DNA from: Stomoxys calcitrans
Lineage: Eukaryota; Arthropoda; Insecta; Diptera; Muscidae
Direction of reading: 5' to 3'
DNA length: 64,000 bases
NCBI RefSeq assembly: GCF_963082655.1
Contig: NC_081553.1
Span: 44,113,260-44,177,259, forward strand
A model generated the notes under the pieces. The model searched no databases, was not told where the DNA came from, and was given only the letters and a program-made list of their open reading frames with translations. The position numbers and the translations under genes were made by a program. Below are positions 22,120-33,959 of this stretch, in pieces (within the stretch, counting starts at the first letter, position 1; each line of letters opens with the position of its first letter).

Positions 22120-22339
22120 CAGGGTTGCGGAGTCGAGTTTTTGCGGTCGAAGTTGGAGTCGGACTTTTGAGCCGGAGTCGGACTTTTGAGTCGGAGTCGG
22201 ACTTTTGAGCCGGAGTCGGACTTTGGTTCGGGGTTGAGCACGCTTGTCACGACTCCGAACCGCTCTCCAACTCCTGCTTAATATTCCGACTTAGACTCCG
22301 AACCGGGGTCAGGGTCGAGGGCTAGGCTCTGCAGCCCTG
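22120..22339. mobile_element. hAT-type MITE with GGAGTCGGAC repeats
   Basis: Ends CAGGGTTGCGG and GCAGCCCTG are imperfect inverted repeats of hAT type, flanked by a perfect 8-bp duplication GTTGAAAC (22112-22119 and 22340-22347). The interior holds at least three tandem copies of an approximately 19-bp unit, GGAGTCGGACTTTTGAGCC. No coding capacity. Confidence 0.85.
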
Positions 22340-22347
22340 GTTGAAAC

Positions 22348-23049
22348 TTGGCCTGACCTAAACTGGCATACTGACCGATTTTATAACAAGGCCCATACAA
22401 TGCTTTTTAATATTTGCTAGAATTTGAAGCAATGAGTTGTTCCAAATATGTTCCAGTTGGTAACTTATTATGATAAAGCTGCCATATATGCCGATCTTAC
22501 CAATAAAGGTCTAGGGCTTTTCAACTCATTTTCATTCAAATTTAGAATAGTCTCATAAGTTGAATTGGATTCCTCGACTTTCGCGTTGAATATTATTCTA
22601 ATCAAATCATATTTGAATATAGCTGCCATATGGACCCTTCACCTGAAATATGGTCTTGCACGGATAAAAAAAAAGTATTTATATTTCGCCAAAATTTTGA
22701 AACGGTGGGTCTTACTAGAGTCCTCAATATCCGCGGGAATACGGCACAATCCGCACATGGCTGGACTTTAAAAGTGTATACCAGATTCCATCTAAGTCTC
22801 ATTAAAGGCGCATATTTTATCTTATCTAGTTGAAACGTGGAAGAGAAACAGTCTGGTCTAGGTGGGATCTTGATTGCTTATAGGTTCCACAAGGTCCAAA
22901 CTCACGCTTTAAGGTCTTGGGACCAAACAAGGCTCACTAACTACCGGATTTTGATAAATTTTTCTTCTTACTGAATAAAGTTTAAATCGAACCATTATTG
23001 AATATAACTGCCATAATGACCCAATATGACTAAATTTGCATTAAATTTG
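22348..23049. mobile_element. degenerate Helentron-like repeats
   Basis: Scattered matches to repeat units (ATAGCTGCCATATGGACC near 22619, AAGGTCTTGGGACC near 22912, ATAACTGCCATAATGACC near 23005) with no ends recognisable. No gene is supported. Confidence 0.4.
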
Positions 23050-25204
23050 TATACCCTCCACCATAGGATGGGGGTATACTAATTTCGTCATTCTGTTTGT
23101 AACACCTCGAAATATGCGTCTGAGTCCCCATACAGTATATATATTTTTGATCGTCATGACATTTTAAGTCGAACTAGCCATGTCCGCCGTCTGTCCGTCG
23201 GTCTGTCTGTCGAAAGCACGCTAACTTTCGAAGGAGTAAAGGATTGGATTTAAAATGGGTTGGGATTTAAAATGGGCCTAATCGGTCCATGTTTTGATAT
23301 AGCTGCCATAAAAACCAATCTTGGATCTTGATTTCTTCAGCATCTAGAGGGCGCAATTCTCGTCCGAAGTGATTGAAATTTTGCACGTAGTGTTTTGGTA
23401 TCTCTTCCAACTATGCTGAGTATGATTCAAATCGGTTCATATTTTGGTATAGCTGTCATATAAACCGATCATGGATCTTGACTTCTTGAGACACTAGAGG
23501 GCGCAATTTTTATTCGATTTGGCTGAAATTTCGCATGACATGTTTTTTTGTGACTTCCAACATCTATGCCAAGTTTGGTTCAAATCGGTTCATAGCTGCC
23601 ATATAAATCGATCTCGGGTCTTGACTACATGAGCCTCTAGAGCCTCTTGTATCCGATTTTTCTGAAATTTTGCACTTAGTGCTTTGGTATCACTTCCAAC
23701 AACTACGCTAAGTATGACGCAAATCGGTTTATAATCTGGTTTAGCTGTCATATAAACCGGTCTTGAATCGTGACTTCTTGAACCTCTAGAGGGCGCAATT
23801 TTTATTCGATTTGGCTGAAATTTCGCATGACGTGTTTTGTTGTGACTTCCAACATCTATGCCGTGTTTGGTTCAAATCGGTTCATAGCTGCCATATAAAC
23901 CATATAAACGGGTCTTGACTTCTTGAGCCGCTAGAGGGCGCAATTTTCGTCTGATTTGACTGAAATTTTGCGCGTATTTTGGTATTACTTCCAATTACTA
24001 CACTTAGTATGGCGCAAATCGGTTGATAACCTGATATAGCTGCCATATAAACCGATCTGGGATCTTGATTTCTTGAACCTCTAGAGGGCGCAAGTCTCAT
24101 CCAAATTGGCTGAAATTTTGCATGAGGTGTTTTGTTATGACTTCCAATAACTGTGATAAGTATATTGCAAATCAGAACATAACCTGATATAGCTGCCATA
24201 TAAACCGATCTGGGATCTTGACTTCTTGAGCCTCTAGAGGTCGCAATTCTCATCCGATTTGGTAGAAATTTTGAACAACGGCTTCTCTCATGACCTTCAA
24301 CAAACGTGTTTAATATGGACTGAATCGATCAATATGGTTGGAAGCAATTATGGTTCATATCGGTCCATATTTTGATATAGGTTCCATGTAAACCGATTTT
24401 GGGTCTTGACTTCTTGAGCCTCTAGAGGGCGTAATTCTTATCCGATTTTACTGAAATTTTGCACGTAGTGTTTTGGTATCACTTCCAAAAACTTCGCTAA
24501 GTATGACGCAAATCGGTAGATAACCTGATATAGCTGCCATATAAACCGATCTGGGATTTTGATTTCTTGAGCCTCTCGAGGGTGCAATTCTAATTCGATT
24601 TGGCTGAAATTTTGTACAACGGCTTCTATCATGACCTTCAACACACGTGTCTAATATGGTTTTATCAATAGCTTGATACAACTTCCATATAAACTTATCT
24701 CCCGATTTTGCTTCTTGAGCCCCTACAAGGCTCAATACTTATCCGAATGAACTGAAATATTAACCAATGACTTCTATTGGGTTGCCCAAAAAGTAATTGC
24801 GGATTATTTAAAAGAAAGTAAATGCATTTTTAATAAAACTTAGAATGAACTTTAATCAAATATACTTTTTTTACACTTTTTTTCTAAAGCAAGCTAAAAG
24901 TAACAGCTGATAACTGACAGAAGAAAGAATGCAATTACAGAGTCACAAGCTGTGAAAAATTTGTCAACGTCGACTATATGAAAAATCCGCAATTACTTTT
25001 TGGGCAACCCAATACAATGTTCAGCATTCATTTATGGTCTGATTCGGACTATAACTTGATATAGCTCCAATAGGATAGCAGTTTTTATTAAATATTCTCT
25101 GTTTGCCTGAAAAGAGATACGGCGCATGGAACTCGACGAATGCAATCCATAGTAAAGGGTATATAAGATTCGGCCCAGCCGAACTTAGCACGCTCTTACT
25201 TGTT
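23050..25204 (+). mobile_element. Helentron-like element type B, full length
   Basis: 5' stem-loop TATACCCTCCACCATAGG...GGGGGTATA, core with CTCGAAATATGCGTCTGAG and the GTCCGTCGGTCTGTCTGTCG block, then about ten repeat units with CTTGAGCCTCTAGAGGGCGC. The 3' end is the hairpin TTCGGCCCAGCCGAA and TTAGCACGCTCTTACTTGTT. A mariner MITE is nested at 24777-25012. Confidence 0.75.
24777..25012. mobile_element. mariner-type MITE, copy 2
   Basis: 236 bp, same inverted repeats as the copy at 11424, TA on both sides (24775-24776, 25013-25014). By eye it differs from copy 1 at only a few positions. Confidence 0.85.
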
Positions 25205-25405
25205 CTAAAATTTGATGCATAAAGTGTTCATTCCATTTGCATAAAGAAACAAGAAAATTGTTGCTGTTAACTTCTTTTAATTATTTTTGTTAGCCTTAGC
25301 AATATCTTTTAAAATAAATTTTTGTTTTTTTTTTTTTAATTTTAAAATTTTTAATTATATCACAATTTTCTGATTCATTAGGAAATTGAGATTTCCATTC
25401 ATTCT

Positions 25406-26502
25406 TTAAAAGATATTCAACATTAAACAACCGGTAGTTACATTGCGTCCATACCATGGATTGTTCATGGTGGCATTGTTAGGGTTGATGTGTGACGCAG
25501 GCCACAGGTAGGTTTCCTCGCAGTAGTGACCCTTGCAATTCGTGCAGTCATCCATGCCATTCAGGCATCCATCAATGCGGGTATTTGCTTCCGATATTCT
25601 GCTTAATGTGGTATTGTAGATACCAAAAGTACATTCTTGTTCAGTTTTGACAAGGACATCAGCTGAATTTTTAGCGGCTTGCATTTGATTGGAAAATTGG
25701 TTTTGATTATTAAGGGTATAGGTATTCGATATGGCCACCTGTAAAAAGGAGTTGTTAATGGGATGAGTCTCAAATTTGAGTTGCAATTAAAGAGTGAACT
25801 TACAGCATTGGCCACACACATGGTGTAGTTGCTAGTAGTAACATTGAATTTGTTTTTACACGTGTTAATTTCCCTTTCAAACGCCGTGGCGTAGTGGCTC
25901 TGCAAAGTGCGATTTGTAGAGGACATGGCTGAGATCAAGTTGTTAGCTTGAGCACTGGCTGCGCTAATACAACGATCCACCTCGCTCTTGGCCCATGACA
26001 TCTGTGGGATCAATGGTTGGTATTTTTGAACACACGATTTGCTAAAGTCACTCAGCAATGTAATGGGATACAAATGTTCGTCGACACGGACAAGTTCATA
26101 CAACAATGCGTCCTTTTGATATTCCAGAGAGTTTACGCGTTCCAAATAGGCCTCTTTGAATTGGTTGATTTGAAAATCATAGAACCAAATGTTGCCAGCA
26201 TATTGACGGCGATGGGCATCAACGTAGTCATCATTGCGTATAACAGAAGTATTGTGTTCACCATAATAGTGGCTCACGGTATTCTAGGAATAAAGAAGAA
26301 CCACTAATTATGTCACTTCAACAAAAAAAACTCCACAATCAATATTTCCACTTCCATAAGGAGTTGTAAACCATTCAAAGCCATACTTTGGAGTCTTCTT
26401 AGTAATGAGGGGAAAAATTGTTCTAAAGTCATACAGCCTTACCTTTTGTCCCTTAGCCAGGGCCACTAAAGCCAAAAATGCCAAAACTTTTATATAGCCC
26501 AT
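25406..26502 (-). CDS. secreted ten-cysteine protein, TsetseEP/DUF725-like (paralogue 4)
   Basis: Exons in reading order: 26502-26443, 26283-25804 and 25738-25406; introns of 159 and 65 nt, phase 0. The product is 290 residues with signal segment MGYIKVLAFLALVALAKGQK encoded by exon 1. All ten cysteines are present, with the exon 3 cluster DGCLNGMDDCTNCKGHYC. Conserved blocks are IRNDDYVDAHRRQYAGNIW, LLSDFSKSCVQKY and STNRTLQSHY. An in-frame ATG 36 bases upstream (26538) is not used in this model because it lies about nine bases after the predicted transcription start and the paralogues begin at the downstream site. Intron 1 contains an in-frame stop. This is the closest relative of the gene at 17671-18658, same orientation, about 7.7 kb away. 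Probable extracellular glycoprotein; function unknown. Confidence 0.8.
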
Positions 26503-26542
26503 TTTTCTGTTAGTTGATGTTTTTGCGTTGATTTTCAAATAT

Positions 26543-26580
26543 CGAATGAATTCACCCTTAAAATTATTTTTGTTTTTATA
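26543..26580 (-). promoter_or_regulatory. core promoter of gene at 25406-26502
   Basis: On the minus strand TATAAAAA at 26580-26573 and an Initiator TTCATTC with its A near 26547, 33 bases downstream. The 17 bases TTGATATAAAAACAAAA are identical to the promoter of the third paralogue. Confidence 0.65.
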
Positions 26581-26857
26581 TCAAGTGATTGCGTTTAAAT
26601 TCATTTTTTTTTTGCATTTATTATATCGACATTCGAGACATACTATAGCTTCCCCATAAAAGCTCTTCTGGGAAGAAAGTACTTTCGTTGAATTGTTTTC
26701 CACTTGCTCGGTGCTGGTTATCAACAACTCGTTTATGTTGGCAAATACAACAACATTTAGTCACTCAAACTTTTTTACGACCAATATGATATCTTTTTGG
26801 TTTATTCAAGGGGATATTTTATTGTAAGTAAATTGAGAGACATGGGTGAAACCCGCT

Positions 26858-26882
26858 CTTATCATTTTAAGAAAATCTTATC
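26858..26882 (-). promoter_or_regulatory. pair of GATA-type sites
   Basis: Two GATAAG sites on the minus strand (CTTATC on plus at 26858-26863 and 26877-26882), 19 bp apart, about 280 bp upstream of the TATA box of the gene at 25406-26502. Confidence 0.4.
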
Positions 26883-26979
26883 TTCAGTTGGTAACATTTG
26901 GGGGAGTTTTATTTTATCAAAACGAAGTCCATATGAAGCGAAGTAATCTGTTTTGATCGACATTTGATAGAATGCAATT

Positions 26980-27840
26980 GACAAGTAAAAGAGTGTTAAG
27001 CGTCGGACGGGCCGAGTCTTATGTACTCTCCACTATGGATGGCATTTGTCAAGTTTTTTACCCGATTTAACTTAACAGGCAGTTGGGCAATAAATACATA
27101 AGAATTGCTTTCAGTAGGTGCTCATAAGAACAAATTGAGAAGAAAGCTGTGACAGGATATGCAGAGATTCTGACCATATTTGGCACTAATATTGGAAGTC
27201 GTAGTAAAAGAAATTTTGGTAAAATTTTTTACAAAATTGGGTAAGAATAGCACACTCTAGGGGCTCAGAATGTACTTTCGCAGGATCGGTTTATGTGGGA
27301 GCTGCATGAGGTTATGGACCGATTCTAAACATATTTAGCATGAATGTTGGAGGTCATAGTGGAGGACAGTGTGTAAAATTTCAGCCAAATTGGTGAAGAA
27401 TTGAGCACTACATGGGCTCAAGAAGTAAATTCGGGAGATCAGTTTATATGGGAGCTATAGCAGGTTTTAAAACGATTCAAACCATATTTGGCACGAATGT
27501 TGGAGGCCCCATGTGCCCTCTAGGGGTTAAAGAACTCAATTGATGGATCGGTTTATATGGGGGCTATATTCAAATCTGAACCAATATGACCCCTATGCGT
27601 TCCCCAATGACCTATATCACCAAGAAGTATTTGTGCAAAATTTCTAGCAGCTTACTTCAGCCTTTTGGCCGCTATCGTGGATTCCCTAGAGGGAGGGAAT
27701 TACATGGCTAGATCGACTCAAAATGGAAGGATGATCAAGAATATATGTACTTTTTGGGGTCGAAGATTAATATTTCGAGGATTAATATTTCGAAGATTAA
27801 TATTTCGAATGAATGGATTATTATACCCCCATTCCATGGT
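26980..27840 (-). mobile_element. Helentron-like element type B, short copy
   Basis: Minus-strand 3' terminus GACAAGTAAAAGAGTGTTAAG with a mutated hairpin at the left, repeat units in between, and a 5' stem-loop remnant (TATACCCCCATTCCATGG) at the right. Near 27770-27810 a short AGATTAATATTTCG unit is present three times in tandem. Confidence 0.55.
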
Positions 27841-27845
27841 TCGGA

Positions 27846-28672
27846 CTGTGCTAAGTTCGGCCGGTCTGAATCTTGGAACCCACCACCATGGATTCTGCTA
27901 AAAATTTATACAAATTAAATTTACTTGTAGGGCATAATTTTATTCTATACACCAAACTTCTGTCAAACCAGCACAAATTAAAGCTTCTAGGAACCGGACA
28001 AGGATGAGACCAGTTTACATGGGTGCTATATCAGGATTTAGTCTGATTTAGGCCGTATTTGGCACAGTTGTTGGAAGTCGTAACAGAACATCGCATGCGA
28101 AATTTCAGCCTAATCGGACATAAATTGCAACTTGTAAGTACTCAAGAAGCCAAATCGGGAGATCGGTTAATATGGGAGCTATATCAGGATATTTTGGGAT
28201 TTGAACCGCACTAGCTACAGTTATTGGAAGTCAAAAAAGAACACTACATGCAAAATTTCAGGCAAATCGGACAAAACAATGTGGCATGTAAGGGCTCAAG
28301 AAGTCAAATCGAGAGATCGGCTTATACGGGAGCTATATCAGGTTATAAAACGATTTAGACCGTACTTGGCACAGTTATTGGAAATCATACAGGAACATTA
28401 CGTGCAAAATTTCAGCCAAATCGGATGAAAATTGAGGCTTCCAGGGGCTCATGAAGTCAAATCGGGAGATCGGCTTATACGCGAGCTATATCAGGTTACA
28501 GACCGATATGAAACGTACTTAGCTCAGTTGTTGTAAGTCATAACAGAACACTACATGCAATATTTCTGCTAAATCGGACAAAAATTGCGGTTTCCGGGGG
28601 CTCAAGAAGTCAAATCGGGAGATGGGATTATATGGGAGCTAGATTTAAATCTAAACCGATATGGCCCATTTT
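27846..28672 (-). mobile_element. Helentron-like element type C
   Basis: Starts with a 3' hairpin variant (AAGTTCGGCCGGTCTGAA) and CCCACCACCATGGATTC. About four to five units with GGGCTCAAGAAGTCAAATCG and AGATCGGCTTATACGGGAGC follow. It ends where a type A copy begins at 28673. Confidence 0.55.
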
Positions 28673-29959
28673 TATACCCACCACCGACGTATGGGGGTAT
28701 ATTCATTTTGCCATTCCGTTTGCAACACATCGAAATATCCATTTCCGACCCTATTAAGTACATATATTCTTGATCAGCATAAAAATCTAAGACGATCTAG
28801 ACATGTCCGTCCGTCTGTCCGTCTGTCTGTTGAAATCACGCTACAGTCTTCACAAATAGAGATATTGTGCTGAAACTTTGCACAAATTCTTTTTTTGTCC
28901 ATAAGCAGGTTAAGTTCGAAGATGGGCTATATCGGACTATATCTTGATATGGCCCTAAATAGACCAATCCGCCGATTTAGGGTCTTAGGCCAATAAAAGC
29001 CACATTTATTATCCGATTTGCTGAAATATGGGACGGTGAGTTGTGTTAGGCCCTTCAATATCCTCCGTCAATATGGCTTAGATCGGTTCAGATTTGGATA
29101 TAGCTGCCATATAGACCGATCCTCCGATTTCGGGTCTTAGGCCCATAAAAGCCACATTCATTATCAAATTTTGCTGAAATTTGGAAGAGTGAGATGTCTT
29201 AGGCCTTTCGACATCCTCCGCCAATATGGCTTAGATCGGTTTAGATTTGGATATAGCTGCCATATAGACCGATCCTCAAATTTAGGGTATTAGGCCCATA
29301 AAAGCCACATTTATTATACGATTTTGCTATAATTTGGGACAGTGAGTTGTGTTAGGCCCATCAACGTCCTTCGTCAATTTGGCTCAAATCGGTCTACATT
29401 TGGATATAGCTGCCATATAGACCGATCCTCCGATTTAGGGTCTTAGGCCTATAAAAGCCACATTTATTATCCAATTTTGCTGAAATTTAGGACAGTGAGA
29501 TGTCTTAGGCCCTTCGACATCCACCGTCAATATGGCTTTGATCGGTTTAGATTTGGATATAGCTGCCATATAGACCGATCCTCCGATTTGGGGTCTTAGG
29601 CCCATAAAACACGCATTTACTGTCGATGTCTCCGAAATTTGGGTTAGTGAGTAAAGTTAAGACCCTTGACATACTTCTGCATCATCGCGCAGATCGGTCT
29701 AGATTTGGATATAGCTGCCATATAGAACCGAGAGATCAGCCATATAGACTGATCTCTCGGTTTTAGGTTTTGGGGCCATAAAAAGCGAATTTATTGTCCG
29801 ATGTTGCCGAAATTGTGGACAAAGAGTTAAATTAAGCCCCTCCACATATTTCTGCTATGGGACATAAGGTATGAGTTTTGCACCGGATTTTGACGAAAGG
29901 TGGTTTACATATATACCCGAGGTGGTGGCTCGGCCGAACTTAACGCCTTTTCACTTGTT
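28673..29959 (+). mobile_element. Helentron-like element type A
   Basis: 5' stem-loop TATACCCACCACCGACG...GGGGGTATA, core, the GTCCGTCCGTCTGTCC block near 28805, and five units at an exact 153-bp period (unit marker TAGCTGCC at 29101, 29254, 29407 and 29560). The 3' terminus is partly deleted at the hairpin but keeps TAACGCCTTTTCACTTGTT. Confidence 0.75.
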
Positions 29960-30430
29960 AATCATCAAGGACCTACATCAATATTAAGTATCTATGCAAA
30001 ATTTCAAGCGGCTAGCTTTACGCGTTCGATTGCTAATTGATTTCGATGGATGGGCATGGCTAGATCGACTCAGAATGTCTGGACGATCAAGAATATATAT
30101 ATACTTTACTAGCTGACCCGGGCCCGCTCCTCTGCGCCTTCTATCTTCATCTCTAGGCCTAAAGACATGCCTGAAAAAAATTTGAAGACGATCGGATGAA
30201 AACTGCGATCTGAAGTTTGTAAACAAATTATCATGGACAGACGGACAGACAGACAGACGGTCACGCAGACAGACACACAGAGAGACAGACAGATGCTAAA
30301 TCGAAAATCGGAAATTGATTCTGAGTCGATCGGTATACTTATCAATGGGTCTATCTCTCTTCCTTCTGGGTGTTACAAACAAATGCACTAACTTATAATA
30401 CCCTGTACTGCAGTCGTGGTGTAGGGTATA
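29960..30430 (-). mobile_element. Helentron D 5' core plus a CTAG-element start
   Basis: Contains a short CTAG-element start (CTAGCTGACCCGGGCCCGC at about 30111) followed by type D core (GACGATCGGATGAAAACTGC, a GACAGACAGACAGACGG stretch, GAGTCGATCGGTATACTTAT) and the D stem-loop ending at about 30430. These are truncated pieces. Confidence 0.5.
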
Positions 30431-32690
30431 AAAATAGAATATCCCCGAAACTAGTAGCAAAGTTTTTTGTAGATGTTTTTGAGCACAACCAGCAAAAAAA
30501 TAATTTTGAAAATCAAACCAGAAATGACGATTTGGAAGCCCTTACAATTTTTCGAGGTGCCGAGGTGACCAACTCTGGGGGCTTGCCTGGAGGTGCCCAG
30601 ACCATCTAAAACTTTGAAATTTTGCATATGATGTCATCTTTAAACATTTCAAGTTTCAAAGAGTTACCTCTACCCGTTCTGGCACGCCATGTTTTTTACT
30701 AGTTTTTTCGATTCTATCCCACTGGGTGTCATGGGCAGAACAGAACAGAATTTGGTGCCATGGAAGTAGTCTGCCATCCTTTTTACATCTGCATCTTGCA
30801 TAATATTCTCCAGCCGGAAAATTAAGTGTTCTTCCTGAGGAACGTGAATCAGCAAGCATCATTCTGTAAAGTCTAAACAATACGGGACACAGTAAGCTAA
30901 TGTTCCATACGCTTTATCCGTGTGTCACCACCTATCTTAATAAGTTCGGCGTCCCCTGCAGCCTTGTTGTTTTTCAGTCGGGTCAGTGCAAGACCTCATT
31001 CTCAGGCGATATCTAAAGCTTCGCCACTGTCGGTTACTATCAGCTGGGAAATGTGTTCTTACCATAACCTGAGCACACTATCTGTATCTGTTACCGGATT
31101 TCCTTCTTTGTCGCTGCAGGAAGATTTCCCCGTACCGAAGACATGTGTTTGCTGTTTGATTCATTCGTACATGATTCATGTAAATTTCGATTCGCTCCCA
31201 CTCACCACTTTCCTTTGACCTCTTCTTTCTTGTTTTATCCCGATAACTCTCCTTCAACTGACGCGTTGCTACTGATTGTTTTGCATGTTGCATTTCCCCA
31301 TTCAAGAATCCCCGATTTGTTTATTGGGGGAGGCTTTTTCGCCACGTTTTTCCTGGAGTGGGCAATGGTTTGGCATTGCGCCGTTATATCATCGGGACAA
31401 GGAGTACTTTCATCCATTAGTTGGGATATTGGAGTATGCTGTTGCCATTTGTTGAGTTTGGGGTATTTCAATGTCCAGCTTCCGTGCTATGTCAGATCGT
31501 ACTTTTCTGGCCAATCTTAGACAGGTGCGAAACTTTTGCTGCAACCAGGCAATGCAACGCATATTCTGGTTCAGGGTATACCAAAAATACAATAAATTTC
31601 ATCATAGAGCCATTTAATACAAGTGTGCAATTTCTGTTCACAGTAACTGCCAATTAATTGATTAAAAAATATTTGTGTCTGGCTGCTCTTGAGAACTTCT
31701 AGGGCAAAGTGTAATTGTAAAACCCACATGGTAACAGTTTGCCAAACATTTGGTCAAAATCAACATTTCCTTCAAATTATCCAATGTTTTCTGTCCATTA
31801 GAATATAGAATTGGCCTTTTTTGGGTAGTGGAAACCTCTTTGGGTCTTTTTGGCATTTGCAACTTCTTCCTCTTTGGATTGGCTAGACGACGACAACTAA
31901 TGCTGTGAAACACATGACACAAGACAAACGAAAAGAACATTTTCAGGTTGGGTACGCGGTATATGTTCGTATGTCTGTCGACCAAGGCGACAGACCATAC
32001 AGCATCGAAACCAACGCACTTTGCCAACAATTTCAAATCTACTCCCTTGTAGCAGTGCGATAGCGAATTTTCCGTCTGTCAGCAAGTTTCGATGTCGTTT
32101 CTCTGTGTGTTCTTTTGGGGATTTTTAGACATTTTATGTGGGCAACAAACATGACATGTATTTTCACACTATTATCGTTTTTGTTGCCCGCTTTGTTGAT
32201 TCCTTCCATGCCACACTAAATGCTGCCTGGTGGCCACTTGTAGACTTAAATGTGGACTTAAGTGGAGTACTCACCTCCATCCGTAGTGTGGACGAGCCAG
32301 TCCAAGTGTAAGCCGCTGATGAAAGGAGTTGCTCCCAAACAAAATGAAAAAAAAAAACAAAAAAATTGTTGTTTGACTTTTGTAATGTGATCTAAGTGAT
32401 TTTTTAGCTCTTTCGTGGTTGCCACTTTAAGTTGGCCATGTGACAGACACTCTGTCACAATGCTGGCTTAATCAAACTAACGGTTTGCTCCGTAAAATGG
32501 CTTAAGATTTGCATAAATCTCTTGTTTGTTGTTGACGTTAACAGATGTTCTTTGCAAGCATGTGATGAGAGGGCCAAGTGTATTTGAATTTTAGGCCCCC
32601 TTTACCAGTTAAGGTGGTAGAGGGGCTATAAACTACAGTGTATTACCTAATATTGGTATAATATGTCCCAAATTGGGTTTGTAAGGAATT
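30431..32690. other. non-repetitive intergenic block with decayed reading frames
   Basis: The longest stretch without recognised repeats outside the gene regions. On the minus strand three overlapping frames between 31592 and 31078 look like one coding sequence broken by frameshifts, containing FRTCLRLARKVRSDIARKL, CPDDITAQCQTIAHSRK and WERIEIYMNHVRMNQ. Another short frame lies at 30880-30656. No family is recognised and no intact gene can be built. It could be an old transposase or a host pseudogene. Confidence 0.3.
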
Positions 32691-32691
32691 A

Positions 32692-33959
32692 ACAAGTAAC
32701 AGGTAAAAATGCGTTAAGTTCGGCTGGGCCGAACTTTGCATACCCATCACCTCAGGTATATATGTAAACCCCATTTCGTCACAATCCGGTGAAAATTGGA
32801 TAACTTAAACACCCAAATTCGGCATGGACATTGAGTGGTCAAATATATATGTCACTATTAAATTTTGTTGAACAAAATATTGGTCTTTTTGGCAGATATA
32901 TACAATTATAAACCGATATGAACCATATTAAGATCGGAATTTCGAAAATTTCAGCGAAATCGGGTAATAAATAAAGCTTTTATGGGCTTCCGAACCATAT
33001 TTGGGTCGGGTGTCAGGAGGCTAAAAATAACTCACTGTTTCCAATTTCAGATAAATCGGTTAAAATATAAAGCTCTTATGGGCTTCAGACCCTTTATCGG
33101 CACATCGGTCTATATGGCAGCTATATCTAAATATAGTCCGATCTGAACCATATATGGGTCGTATGTTGGAAGGCTTCAAACTGCTTCAAACTATACCAAA
33201 TTTCAGCAAATTCGGATAAAAAATAAAGCTTTTATGGGCTTCAGACCTCTTATCGGGAGATCGGTCTATATGGCAAATTGCAAATTGCAAATTTTGCCCA
33301 TGAACATTCCACTAAGGAACAGGGGCAAACTTCTCACATATCAATGAGTGCATTCCGATTCAAGTTTAAGCTCAATGATAAGGGGCCTCATATTTATAGC
33401 CGAGCCCAAACGGCGTGCCGCAGTGCGACACCTCTTTAGAGAGAAGTTTTACATGGGATAGTACCTCGTAAATGTTGCCAGCATTAGGAGGGGAAAACCA
33501 CTGCTGAAAAATTTTTCCGATAGTCTCGCCAGGATTCGAACCCAGACGTTCAGCGTCATAGGCGGACATGCTAACGTCTGCGCTACGGTGGCCTCCTCGG
33601 TCTATATAGCAGCTATATCTAAATATAGTCCGATCTGAATCATATATGGGTCCTTTATTGGGAGGCGTAAAACTACTCGCCGTTTCAAATTTCAGCGAAA
33701 TCGGGTAATAAATAAAGCCGTTATGGGCTTTAGCCCCTTTATAGGCAGATCGGTCCATATGGCAGTTATATCTAAATATGGTCCGATTTAAATCATATTT
33801 GAGACAGATGTCGGGAGGCCTACATTTTTTATGGGCTTCAGACCCTTTATCGGCAGATGGGTCTATATAGCAGCTATATCCAATTATGGTCCGATTTGGC
33901 CCGTTCAAGAACTTAACCAGCGTACATCAAAAAGACGTATCTGTGTCAAATTTCAGTTC
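32692..33959 (-). mobile_element. Helentron-like element type E, split by a SINE
   Basis: Minus-strand 3' terminus with hairpin (AAGTTCGGCTGGGCCGAACTT family) at about 32712-32740. Units follow with TTATGGGCTTCAGACCCTTT and ATCGGTCTATATGGCAGC. It ends within the core (AAATTTCAGTTCA) where a type B element begins. A SINE interrupts it at 33275-33596. Confidence 0.6.
33275..33596 (-). mobile_element. SINE-1, minus strand, with 14-bp duplication
   Basis: 322 bp in minus orientation with B box GGTTCGAATCC, flanked by TCGGTCTATATGGC (33261-33274) and TCGGTCTATATAGC (33597-33610), one mismatch. The 3' tail, at the left, has tandem TTTGCAA units. Confidence 0.85.

Noticed and set aside
26308..26538. 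upstream ATG at 26538 as start of paralogue 4
   Set aside because: It lies about nine bases after the predicted transcription start. The frame then runs into intron 1, and the paralogues align from the ATG at 26502.
33372..33908. 178-codon minus-strand frame
   Set aside because: It runs across a Helentron unit and the SINE inserted in it; the junction is the SINE target duplication, so no gene can span it.
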